Shown piece by piece: positions 1 through 8,173 of a stretch of 37,301 bases of DNA. Made by a program: the position numbers and the translations under genes. Within the stretch, counting starts at the first letter, position 1, and each line of letters starts with the position of its first letter. The notes under the pieces are model-generated. The model saw only the letters and a program-made list of their open reading frames with translations, was not told where the DNA came from and did no database searches. The stretch is from a virus, in the IMG/VR virus record IMGVR_UViG_3300032046_000095, positions 1-37,301 of that record; one strand, written 5' to 3'.

Positions 1-188
1 TGCAGTCAGCCCTCCAAATCATGGGTGACGGCACTCTGGGTACAAAACAAGGTTGGTTCCAGACTGAGATCGGGCGTGGTGCTGGATTAAAAGCCGATAC
101 CAGCTCGATCAATGTAAACCGGACTCACGAGATTCCGATCTACATCGACGGAACGCGATATTGTATCCCCGTTATCGCATGGGTGTAA
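1..188 (+). CDS. Small virion protein, probably decoration/stabilisation (5' end cut by window edge)
   Basis: The frame is open from base 3 to a TAA at 186-188 and gives about 61 residues ending in IPVIAWV. An internal ATG lies at 21. If the window is circular, base 37301 plus bases 1-2 form an ATG, behind a GAGGTGA motif at 37282-37288, giving a 62-residue protein. It sits between the protease-scaffold gene at the far end of the window and the major capsid gene, where tailed viruses usually encode a capsid decoration protein. The C-terminal part (residues around IPIYIDGTRYCIPV) looks like a small beta-rich fold. The role is inferred from position only. Confidence 0.6.
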   Translation, partial: QSALQIMGDGTLGTKQGWFQTEIGRGAGLKADTSSINVNRTHEIPIYIDGTRYCIPVIAWV

Positions 189-201
189 GGAGTCGGAGAC
201 C

Positions 202-426
202 TTGATCAAAGAGAATCAGATCCAACGCCGGGAACGTCTCGATAAAGAATTGCTTCAACTTCTCGTTAAGCGCATGGTTCTGCAAAAACAACTCGAAGAT
301 ACCGAGAAGCAGATCCTCATGCAAGAAGGCGCAGTAAACGAGAACGAAGCACTCCGGAGAGACATCGGTACCGAAGAGGCACTCGCCAAGGCGAAGGAAC
401 CTGAACCACAAAAAGGAGGCAACTGA
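202..426 (+). CDS. Small coiled-coil protein between decoration and capsid genes
   Basis: This 74-residue, charged, almost entirely helical protein starts at TTG 202, three bases after a GGAG at 195-198. No ATG lies near the start of the frame. Residues about 8-45 form a strongly predicted coiled coil rich in Leu, Gln, Lys and Glu, and the tail is Glu/Lys/Pro-rich. It ends three bases before the capsid start, and the capsid gene's Shine-Dalgarno site lies inside its last codons, so the two are probably translationally coupled. Function is not recognised; an assembly or scaffold-like accessory role is a guess from position. Confidence 0.7.
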   Translation: MIKENQIQRRERLDKELLQLLVKRMVLQKQLEDTEKQILMQEGAVNENEALRRDIGTEEALAKAKEPEPQKGGN

Positions 427-428
427 AA

Positions 429-1583
429 ATGTCTGAGACAAAATTCATGGAAGTGGATGACGGGTACTGGAATGGACTCGTCAGTGCACGGAAACAAAGG
501 ATTGATGAGGCGGCTCTTGCACGCACAGTCGATCTTATTGTGAACAAAGACCGGCTCTCAAAGCGGCAACATGAGGTCCGGCTTGAAGAGGCTATCACAA
601 CCAGTGATTTCCCCTACCTGTTCGGACAGGTTATCGACCGGCAGCTCCTCGCCAACTATCGCGAGCCAGAAGACCCGCTCTACGACTGGAAGGATTATGT
701 AAAGATCGGCAGTGTGCCCGATTTCAACACAGTCCGGCGTGAGAAATTGAGCGGAAAGGATCCGTTGCTCCCACTGGTTCCGGAAAAAGGCGAGTATCTG
801 CCTTACAAGCCGACCAACTGCCGGTACACCTATGCCGTGAAGAAATACGGTGCGCAGTTCGACATCAGTTGGGAAGCCATCATGAACGACTCTCTCGGGG
901 CATTCAACGACATCCCCCAGGAGATGGCAAATGCAGCAAAGGACACAGAATCATTCAGAGCTGCGAATCTGATCGCAGCATCGACAGGAGATGGAAATGC
1001 AGCCCTCTACGGTGCGACCATCACCGATTGCGGCCAGGCAATCACCAATCTCGGTGCGCTCCCGCTGACCATTGCCAACCTTGAGACCACAATCCAGCTT
1101 ATGAAGTCGCAAACCTCACCAACGGGGAAAAGGCTTAAAATCCGACCCAAATATCTGGTTGTTCCCCCGGCACTGGAGTTCACCGCACGAGCGATCCTCA
1201 CGTCAGCCCTGAAACAATGGACTGAAGTAGGAGCCGGCGCGGGTGTTCCTGTACCGACTACAAACGTGGTTCCCCAGGCAGGTCTCCAGCTCAAGATCAA
1301 TGACTGGTTCCCGACCATCGATACCACACATGGGAATACCGCATGGTACCTGTTCGCAGATCCCGCCCGTGGTGGTGCAGCTGTTGAAGTCGGGTATCTC
1401 CGGGGTCACGAGACCCCCGAAGTCGTCATGAAGGCCAGCAACAAAGTTGCAGTCGGTGGCGGGGGTCTCTCCTCACCGTTCACCGGTGACTTCGAGACCG
1501 ACAATATCATGTACCGTGTGCGTGATGTGATTGGCGGCACCGCAATGGATCCCCGGTTCACGTACCTGCAGAGCGGGGCCTAA
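429..1583 (+). CDS. Major capsid protein (HK97 fold)
   Basis: This 384-residue protein is the main shell subunit. A GGAGG at 415-419 lies nine bases before ATG 429. The N-terminal helical region is followed by a segment with TTSDFPYLFGQVIDRQLL, then VPDF and KKYGAQFDISWEAIMND. This pattern is typical of one large family of siphovirus HK97-type capsid proteins. The length and the position after protease-scaffold and before the connector genes agree. The family assignment rests on remembered motifs. No separate cleaved delta domain is obvious, but the roughly first 55 residues are charged and helical and could serve as one. Confidence 0.9.
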   Translation: MSETKFMEVDDGYWNGLVSARKQRIDEAALARTVDLIVNKDRLSKRQHEVRLEEAITTSDFPYLFGQVIDRQLLANYREPEDPLYDWKDYVKIGSVPDFNTVRREKLSGKDPLLPLVPEKGEYLPYKPTNCRYTYAVKKYGAQFDISWEAIMNDSLGAFNDIPQEMANAAKDTESFRAANLIAASTGDGNAALYGATITDCGQAITNLGALPLTIANLETTIQLMKSQTSPTGKRLKIRPKYLVVPPALEFTARAILTSALKQWTEVGAGAGVPVPTTNVVPQAGLQLKINDWFPTIDTTHGNTAWYLFADPARGGAAVEVGYLRGHETPEVVMKASNKVAVGGGGLSSPFTGDFETDNIMYRVRDVIGGTAMDPRFTYLQSGA

Positions 1584-1612
1584 TCTTATCCCTTTTTCGG
1601 GAGGGATGAGAC

Positions 1613-1765
1613 ATGGCCAACTGCAACGTAAGCGTCTATACGGGTGCAATCGCAGTATCGGAAGCGCACACGTTCATTGAGACTATCGACGACGCCAAAC
1701 TCCTCGCGGTCACCAGTTTCACAGCGGCACATATCCCGACGATCATAGTGGTCTACAAGACGTGA
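1613..1765 (+). CDS. Small hypothetical virion-region protein
   Basis: This 50-residue ORF starts at ATG 1613 behind a strong GGGAGGG at 1600-1606 and stops one base before the next gene. The sequence alternates hydrophobic and polar residues (SVYTGAIAV, LLAVTSF, IPTIIVVYK), suggesting a compact beta fold rather than a membrane helix. Small proteins of this kind often sit between capsid and connector genes in siphoviruses. Function is not recognised. Confidence 0.65.
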   Translation: MANCNVSVYTGAIAVSEAHTFIETIDDAKLLAVTSFTAAHIPTIIVVYKT

Positions 1766-1766
1766 G

Positions 1767-2114
1767 GTGAACTCTACGACGTTCACCTACGACCTCACCA
1801 CCAGCCGGGGCAAAGTCCGGCTCTATGCGCAGGACACCGTAACAGCGAACGCCATTTTCACCGACGATGAGATCGATGCATTCCTGACTGCAAACAGCAG
1901 CAACATCTATCTCGCGGCAGCCGATGCCCTTGATATCATCGCTGCGAACCAGGCATACATCCTGAAGATCATCACGAACAACGGCCTCAGCACGAACGGC
2001 CCCTCTGTGGCGGCAGCTCTCAGGGAAACCGCAAAGACATGGCGCGAGAAAGCGGCCGATACTAGCATCATCATCGTACCGAACCCGGATGATCCTTATC
2101 TGAGTTTGAGGTGA
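1767..2114 (+). CDS. Head-tail connector / adaptor protein (gp6-like)
   Basis: This 115-residue protein starts at GTG 1767, just after the previous stop. It has the short helical layout of head-tail connector proteins of the HK97 gp6 / SPP1 gp15 type. The segment FTDDEIDAFL near residues 30-40 followed by AAADALDIIAANQA is the usual signature, in which a DDE turn precedes two Ala-rich helices. The role is to join the portal ring to the neck. The position directly after the capsid gene is canonical. Confidence 0.8.
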   Translation: MNSTTFTYDLTTSRGKVRLYAQDTVTANAIFTDDEIDAFLTANSSNIYLAAADALDIIAANQAYILKIITNNGLSTNGPSVAAALRETAKTWREKAADTSIIIVPNPDDPYLSLR

Positions 2115-2120
2115 CAAGTT

Positions 2121-2276
2121 ATGATTGATGTTTCAAAATTTCCAGAACCTGTCTTCAGGAACCCCTCGGAAATTACTGAGGAAATGCGGGATCCTGATTA
2201 CAGACTTAAGCAACTCACAAAATTGAATAATGGCAGGTATATCATAACTTGTTCAAGATGCCATCATTGCAGGTGA
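2121..2276 (+). CDS. Small Cys/His-rich protein
   Basis: This 51-residue ORF starts at ATG 2121 with GAGGTGA at 2108-2114 as the ribosome site. The C-terminus carries CSRCHHC, a compact cluster able to bind a metal, while the first 35 residues are charged. It lies between two connector genes with normal operon spacing. Nothing in it is recognised as a structural protein, so its presence in the neck module is unexplained. Confidence 0.6.
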   Translation: MIDVSKFPEPVFRNPSEITEEMRDPDYRLKQLTKLNNGRYIITCSRCHHCR

Positions 2277-2279
2277 AAA

Positions 2280-2657
2280 ATGCAGAGTTCCTTCATCGAT
2301 AGCAGGAGAAACACGGCCCTGACAACCAATTTCCATCCATCACTCTGCACGATCCAGGCATACGTTGATGGCGTGGATGCATACGGGCAGCCCACCCAGA
2401 CCTGGTCGAACCTTGCCGGGCATGTGGATCTTCCCTGCAGCATCGCGCTCTCTTCCGGGCTGGAAGTCAAGGGTAAGGAAAACGAGTACGGCATCACCAC
2501 CCACCGGATCGCGCTGAATGGTGTCTATATCACGATCACGCGCCTGCACAGGGCCATAGTGGACGGTGTGACCTACGAGATCCAGTATGCCAGCCCGCCC
2601 GGCCACGCGAACTCGATCACAGTACTGGATTGCAACCTTTCAAGTGGGGGTGCATGA
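2280..2657 (+). CDS. Head-closure / head-tail joining protein
   Basis: This 125-residue, beta-rich protein has an N-terminal part (TIQAYVDGVDAYGQPTQTWS) and a C-terminal VDGVTYEIQYASPPGH that fit the head-tail joining family of SPP1 gp16 / HK97 gp7 type. The Y-G-Q-x-x-x-T-W pattern after the first strands is a common mark of that family. It starts at ATG 2280 three bases after the upstream stop, with GGTGA at 2272-2276. The role is sealing the DNA exit channel at the neck. Confidence 0.75.
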   Translation: MQSSFIDSRRNTALTTNFHPSLCTIQAYVDGVDAYGQPTQTWSNLAGHVDLPCSIALSSGLEVKGKENEYGITTHRIALNGVYITITRLHRAIVDGVTYEIQYASPPGHANSITVLDCNLSSGGA

Positions 2658-2658
2658 A

Positions 2659-2952
2659 GTGAATGAAGACGCTGTCTTAATGGCGCTCGGAAATCTTCAG
2701 GGTGAGATGCGGGGATACAATCAGCGGATGGATGGCATCGGCAGGGAGATCGGAGAGATCAAAAATTCCCTGAAATGTAAATCTGAAGATTGCGATACCT
2801 GCAGGAAGGAGATTGATGGCCGGATCGATGGGATAGTCAAGACACACACCGGGGATGAAGCCGTGCAGACCTGGTGGAATTCTAACATCACGAAAGGCGG
2901 TATCATTATCGGGATCGTCATTGGGATTATCGGATTCTTCCGGGGGCCCTGA
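2659..2952 (+). CDS. Coiled-coil protein with C-terminal membrane helix
   Basis: The preferred start is GTG 2659, one base after the upstream stop and eight bases after a GGGGG. This gives 97 residues; the frame is open further upstream but overlaps the joining protein. Residues about 1-45 form a coiled coil, followed by a CKSEDCDTC cluster, and the last 20 residues are one membrane helix (GGIIIGIVIGIIGFF). The layout resembles XhlA-like haemolysin or small holin-associated proteins, but the position inside the connector block is odd. It may be a membrane-anchored moron or a lysis accessory. Its TGA overlaps the next ATG. Confidence 0.75.
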   Translation: MNEDAVLMALGNLQGEMRGYNQRMDGIGREIGEIKNSLKCKSEDCDTCRKEIDGRIDGIVKTHTGDEAVQTWWNSNITKGGIIIGIVIGIIGFFRGP

Positions 2953-3341
2953 TGAGCGAGATCAAAGGCATGGTGGACCTCAAGAAGGCATTCGGGGACC
3001 TTGCAAAGATGGCAGAAAAGAATCAGGAAACCGCCCTGAAACTTGCAGCGAATGAGTATAAAAACGACGTCCAGACGGGAGCGCCATACAAGACCGGCAC
3101 TCTTCGCAGGTCGATCCACGTAGAGCCGGTATCCGGTATCATCAAAGACGGTGAAGGCAGGGCATACGTTCTTGTCGGAACGGGTCTCAAGTACGCCCGC
3201 CGGTTGGAGTATGGGTTCATCGGCCCGGACAAGCTCGGGCGGATCTACAACCAGGCACCCCATCCGTACTTCCGCCCACCTCTTGATACCAACTTCAAAA
3301 AGTATCAGGGAATCTACCTGGGGGCGCTAGGCCGTGCGTGA
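2952..3341 (+). CDS. HK97 gp10-like neck / tail-completion protein
   Basis: This 129-residue protein has the HK97-gp10-like signature: an N-terminal helix of about 40 residues, then APYKTGTLRRSI and a later YARRLEYGF. The P-x-x-T-G-x-L-R-x-S-I motif is characteristic. It acts at the head-tail interface or tail terminator. The start ATG overlaps the TGA of the upstream gene (TGATG). Confidence 0.85.
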   Translation: MSEIKGMVDLKKAFGDLAKMAEKNQETALKLAANEYKNDVQTGAPYKTGTLRRSIHVEPVSGIIKDGEGRAYVLVGTGLKYARRLEYGFIGPDKLGRIYNQAPHPYFRPPLDTNFKKYQGIYLGALGRA

Positions 3342-3747
3342 TATCGTTCTGGCAGTGATCACCCGGCTCAAGGCGGATCCGGCAATCATCACGGCCGTTG
3401 GTACAAAGGTATACCGGCGCAACCTTCCGGCAAATCCCACGTTCCCGGCGATCACAGTAACGAGGATCGACAAGATCCGGGACGGTGATACCAACACGGG
3501 CAGGTATGCGCATGCCCGGATCCAGTGCACGGCATGGGCATCAACCGACGGGGTGGCCGAAAACCTCGCGGAACTGATCGCCGATTGCCTGCATCGCACG
3601 ACGAACACCATATTGACTGCAGGGACCGGGACGGTCTACGTTGTCAGTGTGAAGGACGCCGGCGGCGTGCCGGATGAGAACACCGATATCCCGCTCTACA
3701 TGGAGCACCGGGATTTCACCGTGCATTATGATTACCACAAAGTGTGA
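3334..3747 (+). CDS. Tail-terminator / neck protein (DUF3168-like)
   Basis: This 137-residue protein starts at GTG 3334, overlapping the upstream gene by eight bases. The pattern (helix, ADPAIITAVGTKVY, PAITV, then FPAITVTRI-type strands and a late RDFTVHYDY) matches the tail-completion family annotated DUF3168, which includes tail terminators such as gpU-like proteins. It lies directly before the tail tube gene, as expected. Confidence 0.75.
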   Translation: MRDIVLAVITRLKADPAIITAVGTKVYRRNLPANPTFPAITVTRIDKIRDGDTNTGRYAHARIQCTAWASTDGVAENLAELIADCLHRTTNTILTAGTGTVYVVSVKDAGGVPDENTDIPLYMEHRDFTVHYDYHKV

Positions 3748-3759
3748 GGATTTGAGAAA

Positions 3760-4512
3760 ATGACTGAAGAAGCAGGTTCAACTCTGGGGACTATGATCCT
3801 CCAGAACGGCCTTGTCCTCGGGGAGATGTACGAACCCAGTACCCCCGGACAAACCGCCGATGTAAAAGATACCTCCGCCCAGAACAACATCGGCGGAGTG
3901 AGAACTAAACTGGTAACGTGGATCGATAACGAGAATCTGGCATTCAAGATTCTCTATACTGGATCAACGGCCCAGAACACGCTCCTTGGCGATATCTACG
4001 ACCGGGATATGGACACATGGACGGTCGTTATGCCGCCGGATTTCGGCCCGGCACCCGGAGGGATCTCGTTCAATTTCGATGGGCAGATTGCCAAAAGCAA
4101 GCTGAATGCTGATGGAGATGGCCCGGCATTCATTGAGATGGAAGTCACCGTTAATGGTCGGTTCTCCGATCCGGTCACCACATGGGCTGCCGGTCTGACC
4201 ACGACATTCTTTGGGATTGTCGATGATGATGCCAACGCACTCACTCCAGTACCGGCAGCAGCCGCAGCGGTCTATGAGTACGATCTCGAAGTGTACAGCG
4301 ACAACACCTACATCATCATCACCCCGATTGCAATCGCTGGCACGATCTACGTGAATGGTACAGTCGTGGCAACCGGCGTACCATCCGGTCATCTTACCCT
4401 GAATGTGGGCACCGGAAAGGTCACGTACATGTCAATCGTGGTTACCGAACTCAACAAGACCCCGAAGATCTACTGGATCCGCTGCCACGGTGGCTCAACC
4501 GCACACCCGTAA
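3760..4512 (+). CDS. Major tail (tube) protein with C-terminal beta-sandwich domain
   Basis: This 250-residue protein is placed between the terminator and the tail chaperones. Residues about 1-140 have the tube-protein pattern of strands ending in FIEMEVTVNGRFSDPV. After a proline/alanine-rich linker near residue 165 there is a separate beta-rich domain of about 75 residues (YEYDLEVYSDNTYIIITPIA to the end). Such extra Ig-like domains decorate the outside of the tail tube in many siphoviruses. ATG 3760 follows a GAGGA-containing leader. Confidence 0.85.
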   Translation: MTEEAGSTLGTMILQNGLVLGEMYEPSTPGQTADVKDTSAQNNIGGVRTKLVTWIDNENLAFKILYTGSTAQNTLLGDIYDRDMDTWTVVMPPDFGPAPGGISFNFDGQIAKSKLNADGDGPAFIEMEVTVNGRFSDPVTTWAAGLTTTFFGIVDDDANALTPVPAAAAAVYEYDLEVYSDNTYIIITPIAIAGTIYVNGTVVATGVPSGHLTLNVGTGKVTYMSIVVTELNKTPKIYWIRCHGGSTAHP

Positions 4513-4520
4513 GGTGACGC

Positions 4521-4922
4521 ATGGACGGCAGGAAACATACCATTTTTGAGGCGGGCGGTAAGGTCTATAACCTCCGGGTATCGTTCAATGCTATGTGTAT
4601 GTTCGACGATCAGATCGGCCCCGCTACCGACCTGCTGAAAGGCACCACGGATACCAAGAACTTCGTGGCGTACCGGGGCCTGATCTGGGTTGGTATCAAT
4701 GCATATGGCTCCGAGAAGGTGACGGTCGAACAGGCCGGCGATCTCTGCGAGGAGTATATTGCGGAGAAAGGAATGCAGGCATTCGGGAATGAGATGCGCC
4801 GGATCATCCAATCCAGCGAATGGCTCGGAAAAGATGGGGATGGTTCAAAAAACCCAAATCCGGCCCCGGTAAAACCCTCAAAGAAATCATCGCAGAGTAC
4901 CGAGACCTCGCATACGGGATAG
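4521..4922 (+). CDS. Tail assembly chaperone, zero-frame product (gpG-like)
   Basis: This 133-residue helical protein has an N-terminal beta hairpin (IFEAGGKVYNLRVSFNAM) and helices around VEQAGDLCEEYI, typical of tail chaperones that coat the tape measure protein. Its 3' end overlaps another open frame, and a canonical slippery heptamer at 4847-4853 lies in the correct phase. Normal termination at 4922 gives a Lys/Ser-rich tail; -1 slippage gives the longer form listed separately. Confidence 0.85.
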   Translation: MDGRKHTIFEAGGKVYNLRVSFNAMCMFDDQIGPATDLLKGTTDTKNFVAYRGLIWVGINAYGSEKVTVEQAGDLCEEYIAEKGMQAFGNEMRRIIQSSEWLGKDGDGSKNPNPAPVKPSKKSSQSTETSHTG

Positions 4923-5239
4923 GCGGCCTAACCCCGGCAGAGTTCTGGGACTCAACACCGGGTGAACTTATCCCATACATCAATGCCCGGGTCAAGTGGC
5001 AAAAGGAACAGACCAAGATGGAAAACGAACGGGTAGGACTGATTTGTGCAACCTTGCAGAACGGGATCCCGGTTGTAATGGTCAAGAAGACCGGCACCAC
5101 CCGGAAAGCGTCGGACTACTTCAGACCCGCAAAGGCCGGTCAGCAACCCGCAACAACCGATCCGGCGGTCAGGAAGGGCCGGGTGCAACGGGTCTACGAT
5201 ACGATGATGCAGTGGGTCGGAGCCACAAAAGGACGGTGA
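4521..5239 (+). CDS. Tail assembly chaperone, -1 frameshift fusion (gpGT-like)
   Basis: If ribosomes slip one base back at A AAA AAC (4847-4853), residues 1-111 of the zero frame join 128 residues read from 4853 to the stop at 5237-5239, giving 239 residues. The second part (LTPAEFWDSTPGELIPYIN followed by charged helices) has the look of gpT domains, where a short P-x-E-F-W motif is common. An ATG at 4820 exists in the second frame, but no good ribosome site precedes it and it lies before the slip site. Position before the tape measure gene is the rule for these frameshifts. Confidence 0.85.
4847..4853 (+). promoter_or_regulatory. -1 programmed ribosomal frameshift site A_AAA_AAC
   Basis: Zero-frame codons are TCA AAA AAC, so the heptamer is phased X_XXY_YYZ. 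A small GC-rich self-complementary element (CCGGCCCCGG) follows at about 4860-4869 and could stimulate slippage. The downstream -1 frame stays open for 128 codons. Confidence 0.85.
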
Positions 5240-5245
5240 TGGAGC

Positions 5246-7573
5246 ATGTTTGAAGGTTTCGTGAAAGGATTGGCGTTCCCGATTACCGCCGATATTGATG
5301 GGCTCATTAAGGGACTCGGACAGGCCGATGTCGAACTCTCTAAGACTGATAAAGCGTTCGCACGCGGGCAGCAGGTGATCAAAGGATGGGCTACTACTTT
5401 TGGACTGGCAATGACCGGCGCTGGTATCAGTATCCTGGCTCTTTCAAAATCTGCTGATACCACAAATGCCCGACTCGGTGTCACCGCTCTTACTATTGGG
5501 TCAACCACCGGAGAGATGCGGGATCTCGCACTTGAAACCTCCGATGCAGGATTCCGGTTGGATGATGTAGTCGCAACCTTTGAATTGCTCGGGCGTGCGG
5601 GCGTGCGAGGAACTGACAATATTAAGGGACTCGCAAATCAATTCGACATGCTCGGGGATTCCGTTGGCACATCAGCGGCACAGGTCGCACAGTCAATGAT
5701 TCCCGCGATGTACGCTTTTGACATCCCCCTGGAAAATGTCGGCGATCATATGGACGGGGTTGCATATCTCATCAATAACAGCCTTGTAGATTTCGGAGAT
5801 CTTTCATCAGTTCTGGCAACGCTCGGAAATACATTTAACCGGCTTGGATTCTCGCTTGAAGATACCGAAGCCCTGTTGTTGGCAATGACATCTGCAGGTA
5901 TCCCGGCATCCGTCGCAATGCGTAAGCTCCGTTCTGCCATCAGTGATTATGAGCAAGCACTCAAGAAAGCCGAAGACGCCGCAAAGGATGTAGTCACCGC
6001 TGAAAGCAGACTTACCGATTCCCAAAAAACACTTACCCGCCTTGAACGTGATTATGCCCGGGCATTGCAGGAAGCTGGGGATACATCAGAAGAAACCGCT
6101 CGGATCGAACTGCGATACTCTGATCAGATGGCGGACGCAAAGAAAACGCTTCTCAACCTCGAAAAAGATTATCAGGAAGCATTAGCCGAAGCCCAGAACA
6201 CGACAAAGGATGTGGCACGGCTGGAAAAAGATCGTAATAAAGAGCTGACAAAAGAGGCCAAGGAAAAGGCAAAACTTGAAGTAGAGTACGCAAAAGACAA
6301 GGAAGACCTTGACCGGGAAGCCCGCTTAAACTGGGTGGATCAATCAGGCAACGCTCGCAAATCAGCAGACCTTGAAGACCGGTACGCACAACGCCGGGCG
6401 GATCTGGCAGAGCGTGCATTGGAAAATACCGATCAGTATAACGAGCGTCTGGCAGAAGTCACCGATACCACCGAAGCCATCGCAGCGGTTGAGAAACGGT
6501 ATGCAGACCAAAAAGAATCCGCCAATGAACGCATCACCGATCAAACATCTGATTATAACAAGGAACTGATCGCCGCTCTTGAAACTTCAAAGGCAACAGT
6601 AGCCGTTCAAGAAGCCTATGCAGACCGGTTCGCTGATACCAACGCACAGATCGCCGCACAGCGGGAAGAACTGGCAAAACTACGGGAAGAAGCGGCGAAA
6701 CCAGCACCCACAAAAGAAGAACTGATATCCGGTCTTGGCGTAACAGATATTGAGTACGCGGCGGCACAGTCTAAGATCCTTACTGAGTCGGCAGGGGCGG
6801 CTGAGAAATATGCAGCGGCAAATGAGAAAGCCATCAGTGCATCAGACCGGCTTGCATCCTCGATGGAGAAACTCACCCTTCAGATGGGCACAGCCATCAG
6901 TCCAGCGCAGGATCTTGGATCTATTCTCTCAATCGGAGGCCCGCTTATTATTGGGTTGGCGCAACTTCCTGACCTGATCAAAGGGTTTGGTATGGCGTGG
7001 CAATGGCTCACCCCCATCCTTTCACAAGCGGGAGCAGTCTTATCGGGATCGCTGTTCGCAGGGATTGCCACCGGGATCGCACTCGGTCTTGCCGGTGTCT
7101 GGGTGATGCTGAAAACCGGGATCCTTCAGGGCTTTGCCGATCTTGGAAAATGGTTCGGTTCTATTATGCCCGGCTGGGTGATGGATGTCCTTAAAATCAT
7201 AGCCGCACCTCTCGGATCATTAGGTGCTGGAATTATCTCACTCGTATCAGGCGATTTTGGAAAGATTTTCGATAACATGATGAAACCGTTTTCAATGGCC
7301 GCCGAATCTCTGAAACGGCTGACAGGAGGGATCATCAATTTCACCGTTCCTAAAATGGCAGCCGGCGGCATCGTCACATCCCCCACTATCGCCATGCTTG
7401 GAGAAGCCGGACCTGAGGCCATCGTGCCACTCTCACGCGGGGGCGGGACTACAGGGGGAATCACAATCACTGGCAACACATTCAACGTCCGCAATGACCA
7501 GGACATCAAACTGATCGCGCAGGAACTTCACACGCTCATCACCCGTGAGAACAGAGGGAGGGGGACAACGTAA
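5246..7573 (+). CDS. Tail tape measure protein
   Basis: At 775 residues this is the second longest protein here, and it sets tail length while sitting inside the tail tube. Residues about 35-70 hold a hydrophobic segment. Residues about 230-500 form a long, repeat-rich coiled coil (many KLEVEYAKDKEDL-like heptads). Residues about 555-640 are hydrophobic with two or three possible membrane helices. Near residue 715 is the typical tape-measure tail motif AMLGEAGPEAIVPL. ATG 5246 lies six bases after the chaperone fusion stop. Confidence 0.92.
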   Translation: MFEGFVKGLAFPITADIDGLIKGLGQADVELSKTDKAFARGQQVIKGWATTFGLAMTGAGISILALSKSADTTNARLGVTALTIGSTTGEMRDLALETSDAGFRLDDVVATFELLGRAGVRGTDNIKGLANQFDMLGDSVGTSAAQVAQSMIPAMYAFDIPLENVGDHMDGVAYLINNSLVDFGDLSSVLATLGNTFNRLGFSLEDTEALLLAMTSAGIPASVAMRKLRSAISDYEQALKKAEDAAKDVVTAESRLTDSQKTLTRLERDYARALQEAGDTSEETARIELRYSDQMADAKKTLLNLEKDYQEALAEAQNTTKDVARLEKDRNKELTKEAKEKAKLEVEYAKDKEDLDREARLNWVDQSGNARKSADLEDRYAQRRADLAERALENTDQYNERLAEVTDTTEAIAAVEKRYADQKESANERITDQTSDYNKELIAALETSKATVAVQEAYADRFADTNAQIAAQREELAKLREEAAKPAPTKEELISGLGVTDIEYAAAQSKILTESAGAAEKYAAANEKAISASDRLASSMEKLTLQMGTAISPAQDLGSILSIGGPLIIGLAQLPDLIKGFGMAWQWLTPILSQAGAVLSGSLFAGIATGIALGLAGVWVMLKTGILQGFADLGKWFGSIMPGWVMDVLKIIAAPLGSLGAGIISLVSGDFGKIFDNMMKPFSMAAESLKRLTGGIINFTVPKMAAGGIVTSPTIAMLGEAGPEAIVPLSRGGGTTGGITITGNTFNVRNDQDIKLIAQELHTLITRENRGRGTT

Positions 7574-7598
7574 TGGTTCAAATTGGGGGGCTCCAAAA

Positions 7599-8168
7599 AT
7601 GGTAGATTCGGGCGGATTCACACTCAATGGTGTCCCGGCAACTACATACGGGATCACACTCGCATACGCACCCGGACAACCGATGCTTTCAGAGACCCGG
7701 GATCGCATGGTTCAGATACCTGGAAAAGCCGGGAATTACTGGTTTGATTCAGATCTCGGGCCACGCACATTCTCATTACCCTGCAGGTTCGTAACCACTG
7801 ATCCCGCCGCTCTTGACGTACTTATCCGGGCATTTGCGCATGTCTTGACGCATGTCCATGGGAAACCCATCCAGCTTGCATTAATCTTCGATGATGCACC
7901 CGGACTCACTTATATGGTACGATACGCGGGGCAGATCCCGTTCGATCGTGCATGGGTCGGATGCTCGGAGTTCACGCTTGATCTGATTGCGGACGATCCA
8001 TACGCGTATGAGGTGGAGGATTCAACCAGTGCCACTATCACCACGAGTGGGGGGCTTTTCGTAGTTGCCTCGAGCGGGAATGTCGGCACCCCGGCAAAGG
8101 TTTGCATTAAGAACAACGGGGCCGCCCCGTTAACCGGATTTACGATTACTATTGAGTACGAGGTTTAA
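7599..8168 (+). CDS. Distal tail protein (Dit-like, siphovirus tail component)
   Basis: The preferred start is ATG 7599, eight bases after a GGGGGG run, giving 189 residues; an upstream TTG-type extension overlaps the tape measure gene. The N-terminus (GGFTLNGVPATTYGITLAYAPGQP) and the RTFSLPCRFVTTDPAALDVL region match the siphovirus distal tail family. Such proteins form the hexameric hub between tail tube and tip. Position after the tape measure gene supports the call. Confidence 0.8.
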   Translation: MVDSGGFTLNGVPATTYGITLAYAPGQPMLSETRDRMVQIPGKAGNYWFDSDLGPRTFSLPCRFVTTDPAALDVLIRAFAHVLTHVHGKPIQLALIFDDAPGLTYMVRYAGQIPFDRAWVGCSEFTLDLIADDPYAYEVEDSTSATITTSGGLFVVASSGNVGTPAKVCIKNNGAAPLTGFTITIEYEV

Positions 8169-8173
8169 GAATT

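Noticed and set aside
4820-5239. Separate gene starting at ATG 4820
   Set aside because: No ribosome site, and the frame is explained by the -1 frameshift product.
7573-7605. 10-codon frame between tape measure and Dit genes
   Set aside because: No sign of function beyond position.
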